A model generated the notes under the pieces. That model worked only from the letters and a program-made list of their open reading frames with translations, was not told the DNA's origin and ran no database searches. This document shows positions 47,105 through 61,800 of a stretch of 64,000 nucleotides of DNA, in pieces. The position numbers and the translations under genes are program-made. The stretch's first letter is position 1, and each line of letters begins with the position of its first letter. The stretch covers positions 6,656,312 through 6,720,311 of the forward strand of contig KK106981.1 in the NCBI GenBank assembly GCA_000611775.1. The letters are read 5' to 3'. The stretch comes from Umbilicaria muhlenbergii. Taxonomy: Eukaryota; Ascomycota; Lecanoromycetes; Umbilicariales; Umbilicariaceae.

Positions 47105-50100
47105 GAGTAGCATCTGAAAGCTGACAATGACTGAGATTATCAAGATCATGCAGAGCTCATCATGCAGATATGATGATCAAGAGATTAATTTTAAAGAGTC
47201 ATTAAGTGATGAGCAAAACTACATATGTGAGTGTTGCAGAATTAACTGAACACGCTAGACTCAATCAGAAGTTAATGTAAATTACTTAATTTTATCATGC
47301 TTTTAACATTATTCTTCTTTCTGAAAAAGTGTTGTCTGTGATGCTGTTGTAAAAACAACATTAAAATGTGACATCCTTGCTCAGCTGCTCTGAATGGTTC
47401 AAACAGTCACTTTGAACAGCTTTGAAATGATGACTCTGAACAGTTCTTGAATGATTTAAACTTAACATGACTTGTTGAAGTATCTGCAGTGAAATTCCTT
47501 CAGCACTTTCATTGAGCTGTTAAACTCACCTTTGTCTGTGTAATATCACTCATTGTTGTGATTAATCTCATGTCATTTGATCTTGTATTGAAGCCTGCTG
47601 TGATATCATCTTGTGTTTAAAATGTCATCAACTTCTCAATGCTCCTCCTCATCTTTCATTACAATGAGGATCAATGAGGGTGTATGCTGACCTGAAAGAG
47701 GATTCATGACACATGAACAGAGCAGCTTGAGGTTGAAGACATCATGAATTCACATGATAACAAGTAACTTTAATTGATAAGTGATTTTCACTTATTTTTT
47801 AACATGAAACAGTCTCAGCTGCTTGTCTTTCAGGTCACAGCTTAATCATGTGATTTTAATATTACAACTTAACAGTCATATCATGTTTTTCATCTCATAA
47901 CTGACATTCTTCTGATGTTTATTCACTTGTGCTTTTATAAATTCCCTGCTCTTCTTCAACTGCTGTTTATTGAAATTAAGGATTTTCTGCATGTGAGTTG
48001 TTATGTCCTTCACCTTCACTGACTGAAGTCGTTCACGGGTGAACTCATAGATAGTAGTGTCAGGATTGAAACTCATGCATGAGTGAAAGCCTTTGTTAAG
48101 GTAGAAAGGTGAGAGTGAGGTTGCTGAAAAGCAGTTGTTATTATCACTGAACTCAATTATAAGCAGTCACTTCACTCAGTCATCTTGCATGTAGTTGCAG
48201 TATGTTCATAAACCTCATTCAACATCTTGATTGACCTGTTCAGTTTGACTGTCAGTCTCTGAGTAGTAGACTGTTGATAAGTTAATTTTAATTTCAAATG
48301 TTTATACATACTCTGTCATAGGTTGAAGATAAACTGAGGGCCTCAGTCTGAGGTAATAAAGCTTAACAGGTCATGTAGATGATAAATGTTTTATAACATA
48401 AATTACATTAATTCATCTATTGAGGTTCCTTCATCTCTTAAATGACAGAGAACATAATGCCTTTCTTTAAATAATTTATTAATGAGGGTGCAGATGATGT
48501 TATAACTCTCTGATATTAACAATTTAATTATAAAGTTCATGACAATGTCCTGTCAGCATTGTTGTGAGATAAGAAGTGAAACCAGGAGTTCATTAATGAC
48601 ATCATGAAGTGATTTGCTTCACTGACAGTGACAGCAGTTCTGAATATATTACTTCATGATGATCATATGTCCTGATCAGTAATAATGCTGATGAATAAGT
48701 TTCACTGTTCAGTTTATGCCTGAATGTCTTGAAGATGACTGGTCATGTATTTTCTGAAGAAGCTCAGTATATAAGGATTCAGGTACTCATAAAAGATTAT
48801 TTTTAAATAAAACATCATTCATTATCTGACATTCATGAAGATGAGTGTCATGTAACTTAATGACATTTTTTGTTATGATTAAATGATATTCACTGCATAA
48901 CTCATTTGCTTTATTAACTGCATGCATATGTTTAAAAAGGCCTTCTTTCACTTCTCTGACTCAGATTTTCACATGATTTGAAGTAAAAATGATCTGATAA
49001 GTCAGGTTCTTGTCCTCAGAGTTGAACATTCAAGTAAGAGCATCAACTTTGCTGTTGATCTTGCCTGATCAAAAGATCATCTGAAAGTTAAACTTTAACA
49101 GAGTATTTAAATACTTGACCTGTCAACATGTCAGCTTCTTGTTCTTCATGAAGGTCTTCAGGGCCTGATGATCAGTGAAGACTTGTATGAGCAAGTCAGT
49201 GTGTTCAAGTTCAGAACATCAGTGTTTAAAACAGTGAATAATGATCAGGAGTTTTTTATCATAAATGTAATAATTACATTCTGCTGATATTATGCTCTTG
49301 TTGTAGAACATCATCAGGTGAAGAACTTCTTCATTATTATATTAAAAGAGAATTTCACCTGTCATAAGATCAGAGATGTTCATCTTCAGTATGATTTAAT
49401 GATTGAGATTAAAATGCTTCAATACTGAGACTTCTGTCATGACTTATTTCAGGCTTTCAAAAGCCTTTGTGCAGTCATCAGTTCATGTGAATGAAACCTC
49501 TTTCCTAATAAGTTCAATGAGAGGTTTAATGATTTTGAAGAAGTCTTATATGAATCAATGATAAAAGTTAATGAAACTTATGAAGCCTTGAACCTTTTTC
49601 AAGTTGATTGATTTAACTCAGTTTATGACTGCTTTAATTTTTTAAGAATTCATATGTAGTTCTTCTCCTGATATGATGACTTCTAAGAAGATGATCTCAA
49701 AGACATTAAATTCACACTTCTTAATGTTGATTTGTAAGTCAGCTTCATGAAGATGATTAAGAATTTTCTTAACATGAATTTAATGCTTCTTTCTGATCTT
49801 GCTGTAAATGAGGATGTCATTCAGGTAAGCTTGATAAAAGTCATTAAGAAAGTCTCATAAGATGTTGTTAATATACTGCTGAAAGATACTCAGCCTGTTG
49901 ATTAATCTGAACAGTAGAACTCAGTATTTGTAGAAGCTCAGAACAGTAATAAAGATCATAAGATTCTCATTATTCAGATGCATACATAACTTATTGAAGA
50001 TGATGATAATGTCAAGCTTAATAAGATGTTTGCATCTTAAAATCTTTTCAATCACCTCTTTAATGAGCAGTAAGAGATAATGATTCTGCTTTGTGAGAGC

Positions 50101-51200
50101 ATTAAGCTTCTGATAATTCATGCAAAATCATAAGTCACTGTTTGCCTTTAAGATGAACAACATTAATGAGGAGTAAACCACCTTGCTTGAAGTAATGAAG
50201 TTTTTAAAGAAGTTCTCATTAAGGTACTTCTTAATCTTTTGAAGCTTGTAGGATGACATGCAGTAAACTCAGCTTTAAGATGAAGCAGCATCACTCATCA
50301 GCTTAATTTTGTAATTATAAAAATGATGAGGTGAGAGCTTGCTGACCTCAGAGCAGTCAAAGACATTGAGGTACTCATGATATTCTGAAGACAACTTTTG
50401 ATGTATCTTCTTAAGATGTTCAGATGTGTTCATCTTGAGACTTATTTCCTCTGAATGATACTCTTAATTCAACATCAGTTGTCTGTTAATGTCTTTCATC
50501 AACATAATAAATATGTGTACCTTCTCTTAATGAGTTAACACTGCATATAAAGCTGTTCTCACACTGTGAACAGAGAACATATCATCATCAGCAGTCAGAA
50601 AAGATTAAAACAGGATTTTTAATGTTGTCTGAACAATTCAAAGAGCTGTTCAGAGAGGAGATGAAGAGGTAAAATGTTAATGAGAAAGCTTTTGTAAAAA
50701 GATAATAAAATCATCCTTCATATTCAACATTAATTGATTTCAGTTCATTCATGACTTTCTCAGGATAATGTCATGCTGTCTCAGATTAATTATCAACATA
50801 GAGATGATAATCTCCTTATGCTTCTCCTTCATAAGCACATTTAAGTAAATAACATGAATGATTTGTCTCCTGATGATGTTTTCATCAAACTCATGTACAT
50901 TTTTCAGTTTAAATAACAGAACTGACTTCAGCTCAAGCTGATCACAGATCATGAAAATCAGTTGAGTATGAATGAGAGCATATGCTGTACAGCTAATGTC
51001 AACAAGGGTGTGAAAAAGTATGAGAAAGTCTTAAAAGTAGAGAGAGCAGGCTGTAATAAATGATCATAATGTGAAGAGCTCAAGGTCATCATCATTTATT
51101 GAATTGTTCAGACTGTTCAGACTGTTCAGGATGTTCAGACTGTTCAAATAATATTCATTGAGGTTCAATAAAGGGTTCATGTAACACAGGGAAATCAGTT
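47105..51200 (-). mobile_element. Minus-strand Gypsy copy 2
   Basis: Same family as 32291-34621 plus 44099-45333 but less eroded. Minus-strand order: gag (about 51200-51000), protease (about 50952-50749, ICDQLELK then LRQHDIIL), reverse transcriptase (about 50300-49400, with YQKLNALTKQNHYLLLLI and LIKLDIIIIFNKL), RNase H (about 49300-48700), integrase (about 48600-47876, FNPDTTIYEFTRERLQ) and a terminal region (47105-47600). No LTR pair was resolved. Broken many times. Confidence 0.8.
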
Positions 51201-51419
51201 CACCCCTGACTGTGACTTTAATAAAGGTCATTCATTTTCTGACTCAGAATCAAAGTCCTCTTGATTAATGTTCACATGAAGTTCACTCACAGACCTGTCA
51301 TGTTGAAAGGAAAAAGATGATTGTCAAACATGCTGAGAGCATTCACTGACAAGATGCTCAGGGTGATGATAAATATAACAGTTTTCATTCTTTTCATCAG
51401 TCAGATGTTGTGAATCAGT

Positions 51420-51900
51420 TGAGGTTATGCTGCATCATGAGTTGAGTTTGAGTTGAGTTTTTTTTAAGTTGAGTCACACTGAGTTGGGTTTTTTTGAGTT
51501 TGAGTTGAGTTTTCACTGAGTAACTCAGTTCAAGTTCATGTATATGACTCATTCAAACAGCTTTCAAAACAGCTTTCAAAACAGCTTTGATGAGGGCCTT
51601 GAAAAACAGCCTTGAAAAACAGCTTTCAAAATGATCTTGAAAAACAGCCTTGAACAACAGCTTTTAAAACAGCTTTCAAAACAGCCTCAAAAAACAGCTT
51701 TCAAAGTGACTTTCAAAACAGCTTTCAAAATGACTTCAATGACAGCCTCAAAAAATGACCTTGAAAATGACTTAAGAAGGCACCTTTTGAACTGACTTTC
51801 TTGACTATCATAAAGACTACCATAACTATTTGTATACACTGAGTTAACTCAGAATTTTCTGAGTTTGAGTTAAATGAATTGAGTTTTTTCTGAGTTGAGT
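51420..51900. repeat. Low-complexity tract: two minisatellites
   Basis: Bases 51430-51530 and 51840-51905 repeat gagttgagttt. Bases 51550-51780 repeat a 12-base word, acagctttcaaa, with variants such as acagccttgaaa. No gene. Confidence 0.8.
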
Positions 51901-51921
51901 TTTAACATGTATAACCCACCT

Positions 51922-52066
51922 TATCTGAGGACTTCATCATGATGAATATCAAAATTCAACTTGTGAAGATTCAACTCATGAGTGAGAAGGAACATATTAA
52001 GCAGACTGAGTTTAAAGCTCATAAATGCTTTACATCAGATTTATCTTCAACTCTGAAACATCATTC
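51922..52066 (+). mobile_element. Second copy of the gag start next to a fold-back repeat
   Basis: From ttatctgaggacttcatcat this nearly matches 35603-35746, where it forms the start of gag in the 9.5 kb Gypsy element (MMNIKIQLVKIQLMSEKEHI). Here it is followed directly by fold-back copy 3, as at 35747. Either a truncated second copy of that Gypsy, or both pieces travel together. Confidence 0.6.
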
Positions 52067-53182
52067 ACAATTTGGCAGCCCGCTCAAAAATAAGATTTTA
52101 ATTAATAATACTTTATGCGCTCTGAGCACTCTCTGAGCAGTAAATGAGCTCATACAAATCTTACACTTTAAATAACTATTATACCTTCATGAATAATAAG
52201 AAACTTTTTATTGAAAAGTTTTAAATCTCTTTATTCTGTACACTTTACAAACTAAAGATTTCTTCATAAGTTTTAATTTGCAATAGTTATGAATTAAAAA
52301 ACTTTTAACTAATTATAAATATATTAGCATATTGAATAACTATCGCGCTTTTATACTTATAATATAACTTTCAGTTTATAAGTTGTAGAGAAGAAACTAT
52401 TAAACAGTTTTATAACTTAAAAGTTTTTTTATAACTGTTGTTGTTAAAAAGTTACATTGATTTCAAACTTCCAGTGATGAAAATCACAACATTAATAAAC
52501 AGACTTTTAATGACTTTTTGAATAACTCAACAACAACAACACATAAAAAAAAACTTTGTATAAGAAAACTCTTAAACAGCTTATTCTCTACAACTTATAA
52601 ACTAAAAGTTATATCATAAGTATAAAAGCGCAATAGTTATTCAAAGTATATGACTTTTTTTGAAAGATTTTTCGCTATTAAAAACTTGAATTAAATATAA
52701 CTTAACAACAACAGCAGTTATAAAGAAACTTTTAATTTAACATTAATAAAGAATACTGTTTTTTATAACTTATGTATTGAAAGTTTCTTCATATCTGTTG
52801 AGGTGCAAAAGTTATTAGAGTGTGTAAATTTTTAAGTGATGAAAATCTTGAAGTTCTTTAAATATTCAGAACTCAACACTTATACAGTGCTTTCAGACTC
52901 AACAAATCATGATTTTTTATTGCAGAAAAGTGAATTTTAGCAAAAGTTTACTTATTATAAGTTTTACTGTTATTATAACACTGTGTGTGTACTTGTTTAA
53001 ACAATTGTTTTAATAACTGTTTTTTTATCACAAAATTTTGATGTTCCGCTCAAGATTTAAGGTTGAGCTCAAAGAACTCAAAGGATGCTAAGAGCAGCTG
53101 TTAGCTGAGACATGAGATCAGAAGCTCAGAGCGCTCAAAGTGTTAAAAACTAACTCAGAGTTAACTTGCTAAATCACTGATG
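52067..53182. repeat. Fold-back repeat copy 3 (1116 bases)
   Basis: Starts acaatttggcagcccgctca, ends ctaaatcactgatg, and aligns along its length with 41681-42796. Confidence 0.8.
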
Positions 53183-54300
53183 TAACATTAACTTGATTAC
53201 TTTTCATGTGACAGCAGTTGTGATTATCTTCTTTTTAAATTTAAAAGTTGACTGCTTTCTCTGCAGCTCCTGCTGATTCTTTTATTTCTTGATTCTTTCA
53301 TCAGCTTTGACAAGACCTCTCATGAACTGTTGAGCTTTTTTATAATAAGTGTTGAATGACATGTCCTCATCAGTGATATAGATTTTTATTTGAACTCATA
53401 ATGAATTATATAATTTATCATGAACTTTTTTTTTTCACTAATCTGTTGACATCTTCACTGAATTCACTAGTCATACAAACTTCAACTGAAACATGTTGAA
53501 ATTCTTAAAATATGACATCTTAAGCTTCTTCAACTGCTCTCATGTCTTTAAGTGATGATCTGAATTTTTGAAGATGTTTTCAAGACATTGAATAATCTTC
53601 TTCACATAAATCACTCTTCCTGACTGAGCCTTCAGTCATGAATAAAGGTGTTCAGTGATCTTGCTGTTAATTCATGTCTTGATGTAAGTCACTCTGATGT
53701 GTTCAGCTTCATTTAAATCTGACTGATCAAATCAATCATCATTGATTCATAATTTACTCTTCATCTGATCATTTCATACATGAAAAGTGAGCTTAAGATC
53801 ATCATTCAGAATTAATGAATTTAAAAACTTCACTGAACACTTCTTCATTGTATCACTTGTGTTTAATTTAAATGTGTCTTCTCTTGACCGCTCTGCTTCA
53901 GAATTGTTAAGTCATCAGATTAACTTCAACACATTCTGTTTCAGTTCTTGTTTTTCAGTTGTTAACTCTTTTATCTGTGAGTTTTTCTGATTATTCTGTT
54001 CTTTTAAGTTCTGTATCTGTGCCTTGTATGAATCTCTCTGATTCAGTGTTTTTAACACTAAATGACAGGTGTTCTTCAGATCATGTGCTGCTCATTATTA
54101 TAAATTTTCAGAGGTCACTTCACTTTAAAAGTTCATCTTCATGATGTTTATTATCTTTAATTTCTCATGATCATTCAGCTGTCCTTCAGTTAAGGATATT
54201 CTTTTAAATTAAGAAGAAGTTCCTCTCTTTTGATGTGATTTAATCATGATTTCTTCAGTACTTCAGACATCTACTCTTAATGCTGAGATTATTCAATTTA
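53183..54300 (-). mobile_element. Gypsy gag fragment, minus strand
   Basis: The minus strand reads wording typical of the gag of fungal Gypsy elements, for example WEVLSKLMKESRNKR-like and KKLKMSYFKNFNMFQ-like pieces. No protease or reverse transcriptase follows. Broken. Plus-strand frames here (Ser/Phe-rich) are shadows. Confidence 0.5.
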
Positions 54301-54639
54301 GAACCTTGCTCTTTCAACTGCCTCTACTGTAGTTGTCTGTGTTTACAAATAAGTCTTTTTATTTCTCATGATTATCTGTCATCATGACAAAGTACTTCTT
54401 AATCATTTGTTGTCTACTCCTCACAGGGCTTGAGAATTGATTGTTGATAATTAATTAATGAATTTAAAATGTTTTAAGAACCTCCTGATCACTCAGTAAA
54501 CTGTAAGTTGAGATGTTTGATGATGTTGAGGAAAAATTTTCATCAACACATGCATTTGTCTCACTGATATTTTGTCACCTTCAGAGGTCAAAAGAATGAG
54601 GTGGTACTTTTTTAATGTTACAGTTAATTATTTCACTTC
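54301..54639. other. Eroded spacer, possibly LTR remains
   Basis: Could be the 5' terminal region of the minus-strand gag fragment at 53183-54300, but no partner repeat was found. No gene. Confidence 0.35.
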
Positions 54640-57600
54640 ATAAGCAGGCCTAAAATCATTGCAAGAGGTGAGTTATTTGAACTTAAAAAAGTACAAAGAA
54701 GAAAGCAGTCTTGTGAGTGCAGTCATGACATAAATGTCAGAGTGTTAAGTCATATTAATCTTAATTTAATTTAACATCAAGTAATTCAGTCTTCATCAGT
54801 GTCAGTTGATCATGTTGTAACAAAAAGCAGCTGAATGAAAAAGAAGGTTTAAGAAATAAAGGTTAAAGTTCATTAAATGTGAAGAAGTCAAAGGATTATA
54901 AATCTTCTTTTTATTAAGAAGTAAATATTATACTTCTGAAAGCAAAAAACTTCCTACACAATGTTAAAAGAAAAGAGGTTGTTATCAATGTCATGAGCAT
55001 TTATGAGGTTGATCATCTGATAAAGAACTGAAGAAACTCCTGTCTGCTGCTGCAGAATGAAGCAGAGTTGAATTAAAGAATAAAGAAAAAATTACTTCAT
55101 CAATATTAAAAGATTGCAGAGGTTTTCAGCAAGACAGCATCAAATCAGCTGTTGTTACATAAGGAAAAAGTGAATCATGATATCATCTTGAAAGATGAAA
55201 ATAACCTGACCTCAAGCTTCTTGTACAGCATGTCACTGAAGCAGTTGCAGTTAATCAAGACTTACTTGAAGAATCATCTGAAAAAGGATTTTATAATCTT
55301 TAATGACACTTCTTATGCATCATCAGTCCTGTTTATGAAGAAATTAAAAGAGGGATGATGTTTCTGTGTTGACTACTGAAAACTTAATGTCATTACAAAA
55401 AAGAATAAATACTCTTTACCTCTGATTGAAGAGACTTTAACATGACTGATTAAAGTGAAGGTTTTTATCAAGTTAAATGTTAAGCAGATATTTTACTGAA
55501 TACAGATGAAGAAGTCTGTTGAGAATTTAATCATCTTTTGAATGAGGTATGAATTTTATAAATATAAGATTTTATCTTTCAACCTTTACAACAAACCTGT
55601 CTTCTTTCAAAGGTATATTAACAACATCTTATTTAATTACTTGAATGATTTCTGCACAGCTTATGTGAATGATATTTTAATTTACTCAGAGGATTCATTG
55701 AAGCATGACACTCAAGTTGAAAAGATGCTTCAACACCTTAAGAAAGCAGGCCTACAAGTGAACATAAAAAAAAATGAGTTCAGCATTTAATTTATCAAGT
55801 TTCTGAGCTTCATCATCAGCACTGAAGATATTATAATGAACTCAGATAAAGTTTCTGTCATCAAGAACTGACTGTTATTAAAATCAGTTAAAAAAATTCA
55901 GTTCTTTCTGAGATTCTGCAACTTTTATTGTTGTTCTTTGAAAAAATGAGGTTGAGTCATACACCTGTTGATAAAGTTGATCACAAAAGGAGCCTGACAC
56001 CTCTTAAAAGAGCTGAAAATTCAAGCTTTTAAGAAGGCAAAAGAGCTGATGCTGTCAAACATCATCTGAGCTCATTACTCACCTTATTTGAAGACTCAAA
56101 TGAAGACAAATGTCAGCAGCAAAGTTGTTACAGAAGTGCTCACTCAGCAACAGAAAGATGATAAGTGAAAACTTATAATTTACTTCTTAAAAACAATGTC
56201 ACCTGAGGAAATGTGATATGAGATTCATGACAAAAAAATGTTAACAGTTGTTAAAGTCCTTCAAGAATGATGTGACATGTTATTAAGTTTATAAGCAGTC
56301 CCTTTTATCACAATCACAGATCACTGAGTGCTGAAATACTTCATCATCAAGTGCTTACTTAATTCATGACAGGCTAAATGAGCTGACATTGTAATTGATT
56401 ACAACTTCAAGATCACTTATCACTCAGGAACAGTCAACATCATTGTTGATACTCTGACAAGAAAACATGATAAGTTAATCACTCAGAAAGAAAAGAACAT
56501 TATTGCATGAACACAGTTATTTTTAAATTCTAATTGCATAATAACTGTAATAAGTGAGGATTCAGTGAACATTGAAAGTGATTCTCTGAATGAGACTGAA
56601 CAAGCAGGTGGTTCTCTGAATGAGATTAAACAGATGAAAAATTCTTATCAGCTGATGAATTAAATTCTGCAAGTCAATCACTCTCATGAATCACTGAACC
56701 AGTATCATCAGATAGCAAGAAAGGAGGAATGAGATTAAAAGTTTTAAAATAATCTTTTTACATGATTTGAAAAGCTCATGATGCTGAACATGAATGCTTT
56801 GCAGACTCATTTAATTAATGAAGCTCACTCAACATCAGTGACAGTGCACTCAGACAAGATCAAGATGACAAAGTTATTATCAGTTCAATATTACTGATCA
56901 GGTCTGTCAAATGACTGTTCAGTTTTTATTTTAAACTGTTGAACATGTCACTGAATGCATGTATTTTGAGATAAAACCTCAAGTCTACTTCATCTGTTAT
57001 CAATTGAAAATAAGTGTTGACAGCATGTTTCATTTGACTTTAAATCCTTCTCATAAGACAAGAAAGGCTTCAACAACATATTTATCATTATTAATCACTT
57101 TAAAAAAAGGGCCTTCTCACTGTCATGTAAGAAGACAGTTACAACAGCTTAAGTTGTGCAATTATATTATGAGTACATCTGAAGAATCTATGAAACACCT
57201 GAGACAGCAACATCAAATCAAGGGTTTCAGTTCATTTCAATATTCATGAATGAACTCTGCAAGCTTATGAGGGTAAAGCAAAAGCTTTCAACAGTGTATC
57301 ACTCACAGACTGATGAAAGCACTGAAGTACTGAATTAATACATTAATCAACAGCTTTGCTCTTTTGTGAATCACTTTCAGAACAACTGATCAGACCTTTT
57401 ATTAATAATGAATTTCACTCAAGCGGCTCTCACTCATGAGTTCACAGGCATGTCATTTTATGAGTTGAAGTTGAGACAAACCCCTCATTTACACTTTCAC
57501 TGAAAAGAGTGAATGCAATCCTTGAACACTGTAAGAGAGCAACTGACAAGAGAAGAGACTCAAGCCTTTGTTATTAAAACTCATGACACAGTTAAATGAG

Positions 57601-58300
57601 CAAAGGAAAACCTAGAGTGAGCTTAAAATAAGATGACAGATTAAGTAAATAAGCACTGAAGGAAATCAGACTTCTTCATTGAAGATTGAGTATATGTTAC
57701 TCAGAAAGGCTGAAGCATAGAAAGATTTAATTTTAAACTTAATCATCAAGCAGCAGGACCTTATCACATACTCAGTATGAAAAAACACTCATATATTGTG
57801 AACCTGCTGAAGCACATGAAAATGAATAACATCTTTCATGCTGATCATTTAAGAAAGATGATAAATGATTTAATGTTAAATTAAATTCAAGACTCAGAGC
57901 TGCTGACTGAAATTAATGATCAGCTTGAGTACACAGTGAAAAAAATCTTAACAAGCTGAATTCACAACAATGTCTTGCAATATCAAGTGACTTGAGAGGG
58001 ATATGATTTAAACTCTGAATGATATGATGTTGATGACTTTATAGAGTCACTTCAAAAGGTAAAAGATTATCATGATGCTTATCTGAACAAAGCTGAGTCA
58101 CTGAGAAGATTACAAGCTTGATTAAATGTTTACAAGTCAGATGAAGAGCTGAACCTGATGAATGAAAACAACATGACAGTCAATAAAGAATTCAAGAAGC
58201 AGTTAAGACATAAAACTTAAGATGAGATGATGATACACAGCAGTGATCTCAGTTGAGGTGATTAACTTACAGCTGATGTATGAAGTTTCTCAGTGATGAA
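54640..58300 (+). mobile_element. Ty3/Gypsy chromovirus, left-truncated, plus strand
   Basis: Plus-strand order: end of protease region (about 54960-55140), reverse transcriptase (55152-55900, with SLYSM-like entry wording FLYSMSLKQLQLIKTYL and YVNDILIYSEDS), RNase H (about 56000-56420), integrase (about 56700-57850, with YHIL and VNLLKHMK-like end pieces) and a chromodomain (about 57900-58110, LQYQVT and GYDL, then YDVDDFIESLQKVKDYHDAY). gag is missing. Broken many times. Confidence 0.75.
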
Positions 58301-58858
58301 TTCTCTGTAAACATGTGACAGTAAGTTCAGCTCATTATTAATATTACACCTCTTTATAAATGATACTTGAAGGGTATGTGTAGTAAGTGTATTCAGAGTA
58401 CTGCTCAGGTGCTCATGTCATACAGAGAACATGTGCAACTTGAGCACTCATCACTCATGTTGTACAAGAGATGTGAGTGACCTGAGCACTCATCACTTAA
58501 GATGTTCATGTCATACAGAGACATGTGCAACCTGAGCACTCATCACTCATGTCATATGAGAGATGTGAGTGACCTGAGCACTCAGAATACTCAGGGTGCT
58601 CAGAATACATAAACAGGATAAACATCTTAAGTGATTAAGTTACACATGAGTCTTTTAAAGTATTATATAATTACAGGTAGATTCATAATTAGGAGCTTAT
58701 GCTCAATTTATGTATTAAAGACAATTTACTAGTTTTATCTTTTAATTTTATTCATAGCTGTTCAGTTCATGTTCAGACAGTTACTCTGAACAGTTCAGAG
58801 TATGACAGTATTACTTCAGTCACTACAACATCACCTGTTACACTTTGAGCATCAACTT
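58300..58858 (+). repeat. Probable LTR between two chromoviruses
   Basis: Lies just after the chromodomain end of one element and just before the gag of the next, so it is either the 3' LTR of the first or the 5' LTR of the second. It contains four units of about 55-60 bases around gagcactcatcactcatgt and ends near acagttactctgaacagttc. No partner copy is in the window, so limits are approximate. Confidence 0.45.
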
Positions 58859-61800
58859 ACAGGGTATCAGTCATGCAATGAACTGACTCATCAGTCTCAT
58901 GATGTCTACTTTCACTGAATGAGCTCAGTCAGTCATAGAACAACTCTTTGATAAAGCAGTCTGAGTTAAGATCCTGTTACTGAATAAGTTTCTTAATGAG
59001 AGAAGAATGCTGAACCTGTTTCTCACTCAGCTTGATATGTATTTACAGTTCAACAACTTCCTGTTCACATCAGAAGCAGAGAAAGTGTTGTTTACTTCTT
59101 CACACTTAAAGTCAGATGCTTTGAACTAATTTAAACTTATCCTCTGAGATTACCTTAATAATGAAAAGAAGGATTGAGATGATCTGATTAATGAAATATT
59201 TCATGATCTAAGAAAGTTCAAGAAACAGATAAAGATAATGTTCAAAACAGTTGATGAAAAGAGAACAGTAAAATGAGAAATTTATAACATTCAGCAGAAA
59301 AAAGCAGCTGTTATGTACATAATAAACTTTCAGAGACTCACCTCACATATGAATTAAAATGATATTGCTTTGACAGCGCAATATTATAAGAGACTGAAGG
59401 ATGTGATAAAGAATGAAATCTTTAAAACTGAATGCCCTGTCATGCTCTCAGAAATGATTAAACATTTGATCATCATTAACAACTGAGCTTATAAATGAAG
59501 TTTAAAGAAGAGTCATAAGATTCTTGTATCATGAAAGACTGAAAAGAACTGTGAATATTAATACAATGACAAACTCTACTACAGGCCTTAACTCATGAAA
59601 ATTGATTCAGTAATCAGGAAGAATCACTTTCAGTGAAAAAATAACTTAAAAAAGAAAGAAAAACCTTACAGAAATTGTTATAACTGCAGAAAGCTGAGAC
59701 ATTTTACTCATGATTGTTGAGTCTCTGAAAAGACTGTTTAATCAAGAAAGACATACACAGCTGTGTTAAAGAAGTCAACATCAGAGAAACAAACTCAGCA
59801 TGAAGTTATGTCTTGAACAGCATGCTATGATGATGACTGTCACACATATCAAAGTGACAAAGACGGCTCTGAATGATTTTCATGTCAATCAAAGAAGACA
59901 AGAGAGTACATCATGACTTTTCACTGAAATCAAATCACAAACATAAAGAAGCAGCAAGTTATATTTAATTTAAAAAACTAAAAAGCCCTTCAGGTCAGAG
60001 GCTTTTAAAAACACTTATTTTAAAACCTTCAGAAGGAGTGATTATTAAAGAAATCACTGTCACAGAAGACATGAGCAACTTCTGTGTTTAAATTAAAGTG
60101 AAAAGTCACTCAGCCTGACTGTTAATCAACAGCAGCTGTACAGGGAATTTCTTAAATTCATGATTTATTAAAGTGAACAGGATAAAAGTTCAAATGAAGT
60201 GAAATCTTTATTTGCTTCAAAAATTTAATGAAACTCTTACAAAACACAATAATGATTATGTAAATGAAGAATCAGTTCTGACACTTATTTAAATTAATTA
60301 ACACTGAGAGAAAATTAGTTTCAACATTATGAAGCAGTCAGGAAGTGATATAATCTTAAACATACTTTAACTCTGAACAGTCAATCTCATAATTGATTGA
60401 GCTGAAAATGAGATATACTTCATGAAAGGCAGTATCTTTACAAAGTTATATTCAGTCCTGAACTCACTTAAAGGAGTGAAAGTCTTCACTATGACAGCAG
60501 AAGAGATGCATGAGGAATTAAAAAATCTCAATGCAAAGATACTGTGAATTAAGTGAGTTGATGATAATCAAGATCTTATTATCAAGTTGTTTATCCTTAA
60601 AGAATATAAAGACTTTGAAGAATTGTTTACAACAATTAAAGAACAGGACATCTTACTGAAATATTAAAAATGAGATCATGAGATTAAAATCATGAACAAT
60701 TGCAAACTGATGAAGCAACTCATATACTCACTGTCACCTCAGAAGTTAAATGCTTTGTGAGAATACTTAAAGAAGGACTTATGAAAAAAATTGATTTAAA
60801 AATCTCAGTCTTCAGCTGAATATTCAATATTGTTTATTTCAAAACCAGATGAATCATTGAGGTTGTGTGTTGACTATAAAGCACTGAACAACATAATGAT
60901 AAAAAACAGTTACTCATTGCTGCTCATGTCAGAACTGCAGGACAGATTTCAGAGAGCATAATGATTTATGAAGTTTAATATCTCAGAGGCATTCAACCAG
61001 ATATGAATAAAAGAAGATGATGAATGAAAAACAGCATTTTAAACACATTCAGAGTTATATGAATATTTGATAATGCTGTTCAGATTGATCAACACCTCAG
61101 TGACTTTTTAAACTTTTATCAACAACATCTTGTGACAGTATTTAAACTAGTTCATAGTCATCTACCTCAATGATATACTGATATACTTAAAGATGAAAGA
61201 ATAACATGTTAAACATGTTCAGAAGGTTCTGCAAGTGTTAAAAGATGCTGACCTTCACATTAAATCTGAGAAAAGCCTTTTTCATGTTAAAGAAGTTCAG
61301 TTCCTTGAATTTATCATCACATCAGAAAGCTTATGAATGAACTTGAAAAAAATTAAATTCATGATTGAATGATCAGTACTGATAAGTGTTAAAGAAGTAC
61401 AATCCTTTCTAGACTTTGTGAACTTTTATAGAAAGTTTATTAAGAAGTATTTTAAAATCACAGTACCTTTAACAGAGTTGATGAAGAAGAACTGAAAATT
61501 CATTTAATCTAATGAAGCACAAAAATCCTTTGAAGAGCTGAAAAAGCACTTCACATCACAACTGATTCTCATGAGTTTCAACCCTGAGAAACTTATTATG
61601 CTTGAGACAGATACATCAGATGAAGTTATAAAAGCATGCATTAATCAATCAAATGATAAAAGACATCTGTGATCAGTAATTTATTACTCATGAAAGCTTT
61701 TAAGTACTGAGCAGAGTTATGAGATACACAACAAGAAGCTGTTAATTATTGTTAATGCATTCAAGCAATGACATGTATATCTTAAAAAATCAAAGCATGA

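Noticed and set aside
57000-57250. Plus-strand frame of 96 codons as a separate gene
   Set aside because: It overlaps the integrase part of the chromovirus at 54.6-58.3 kb and is best read as part of that fossil.
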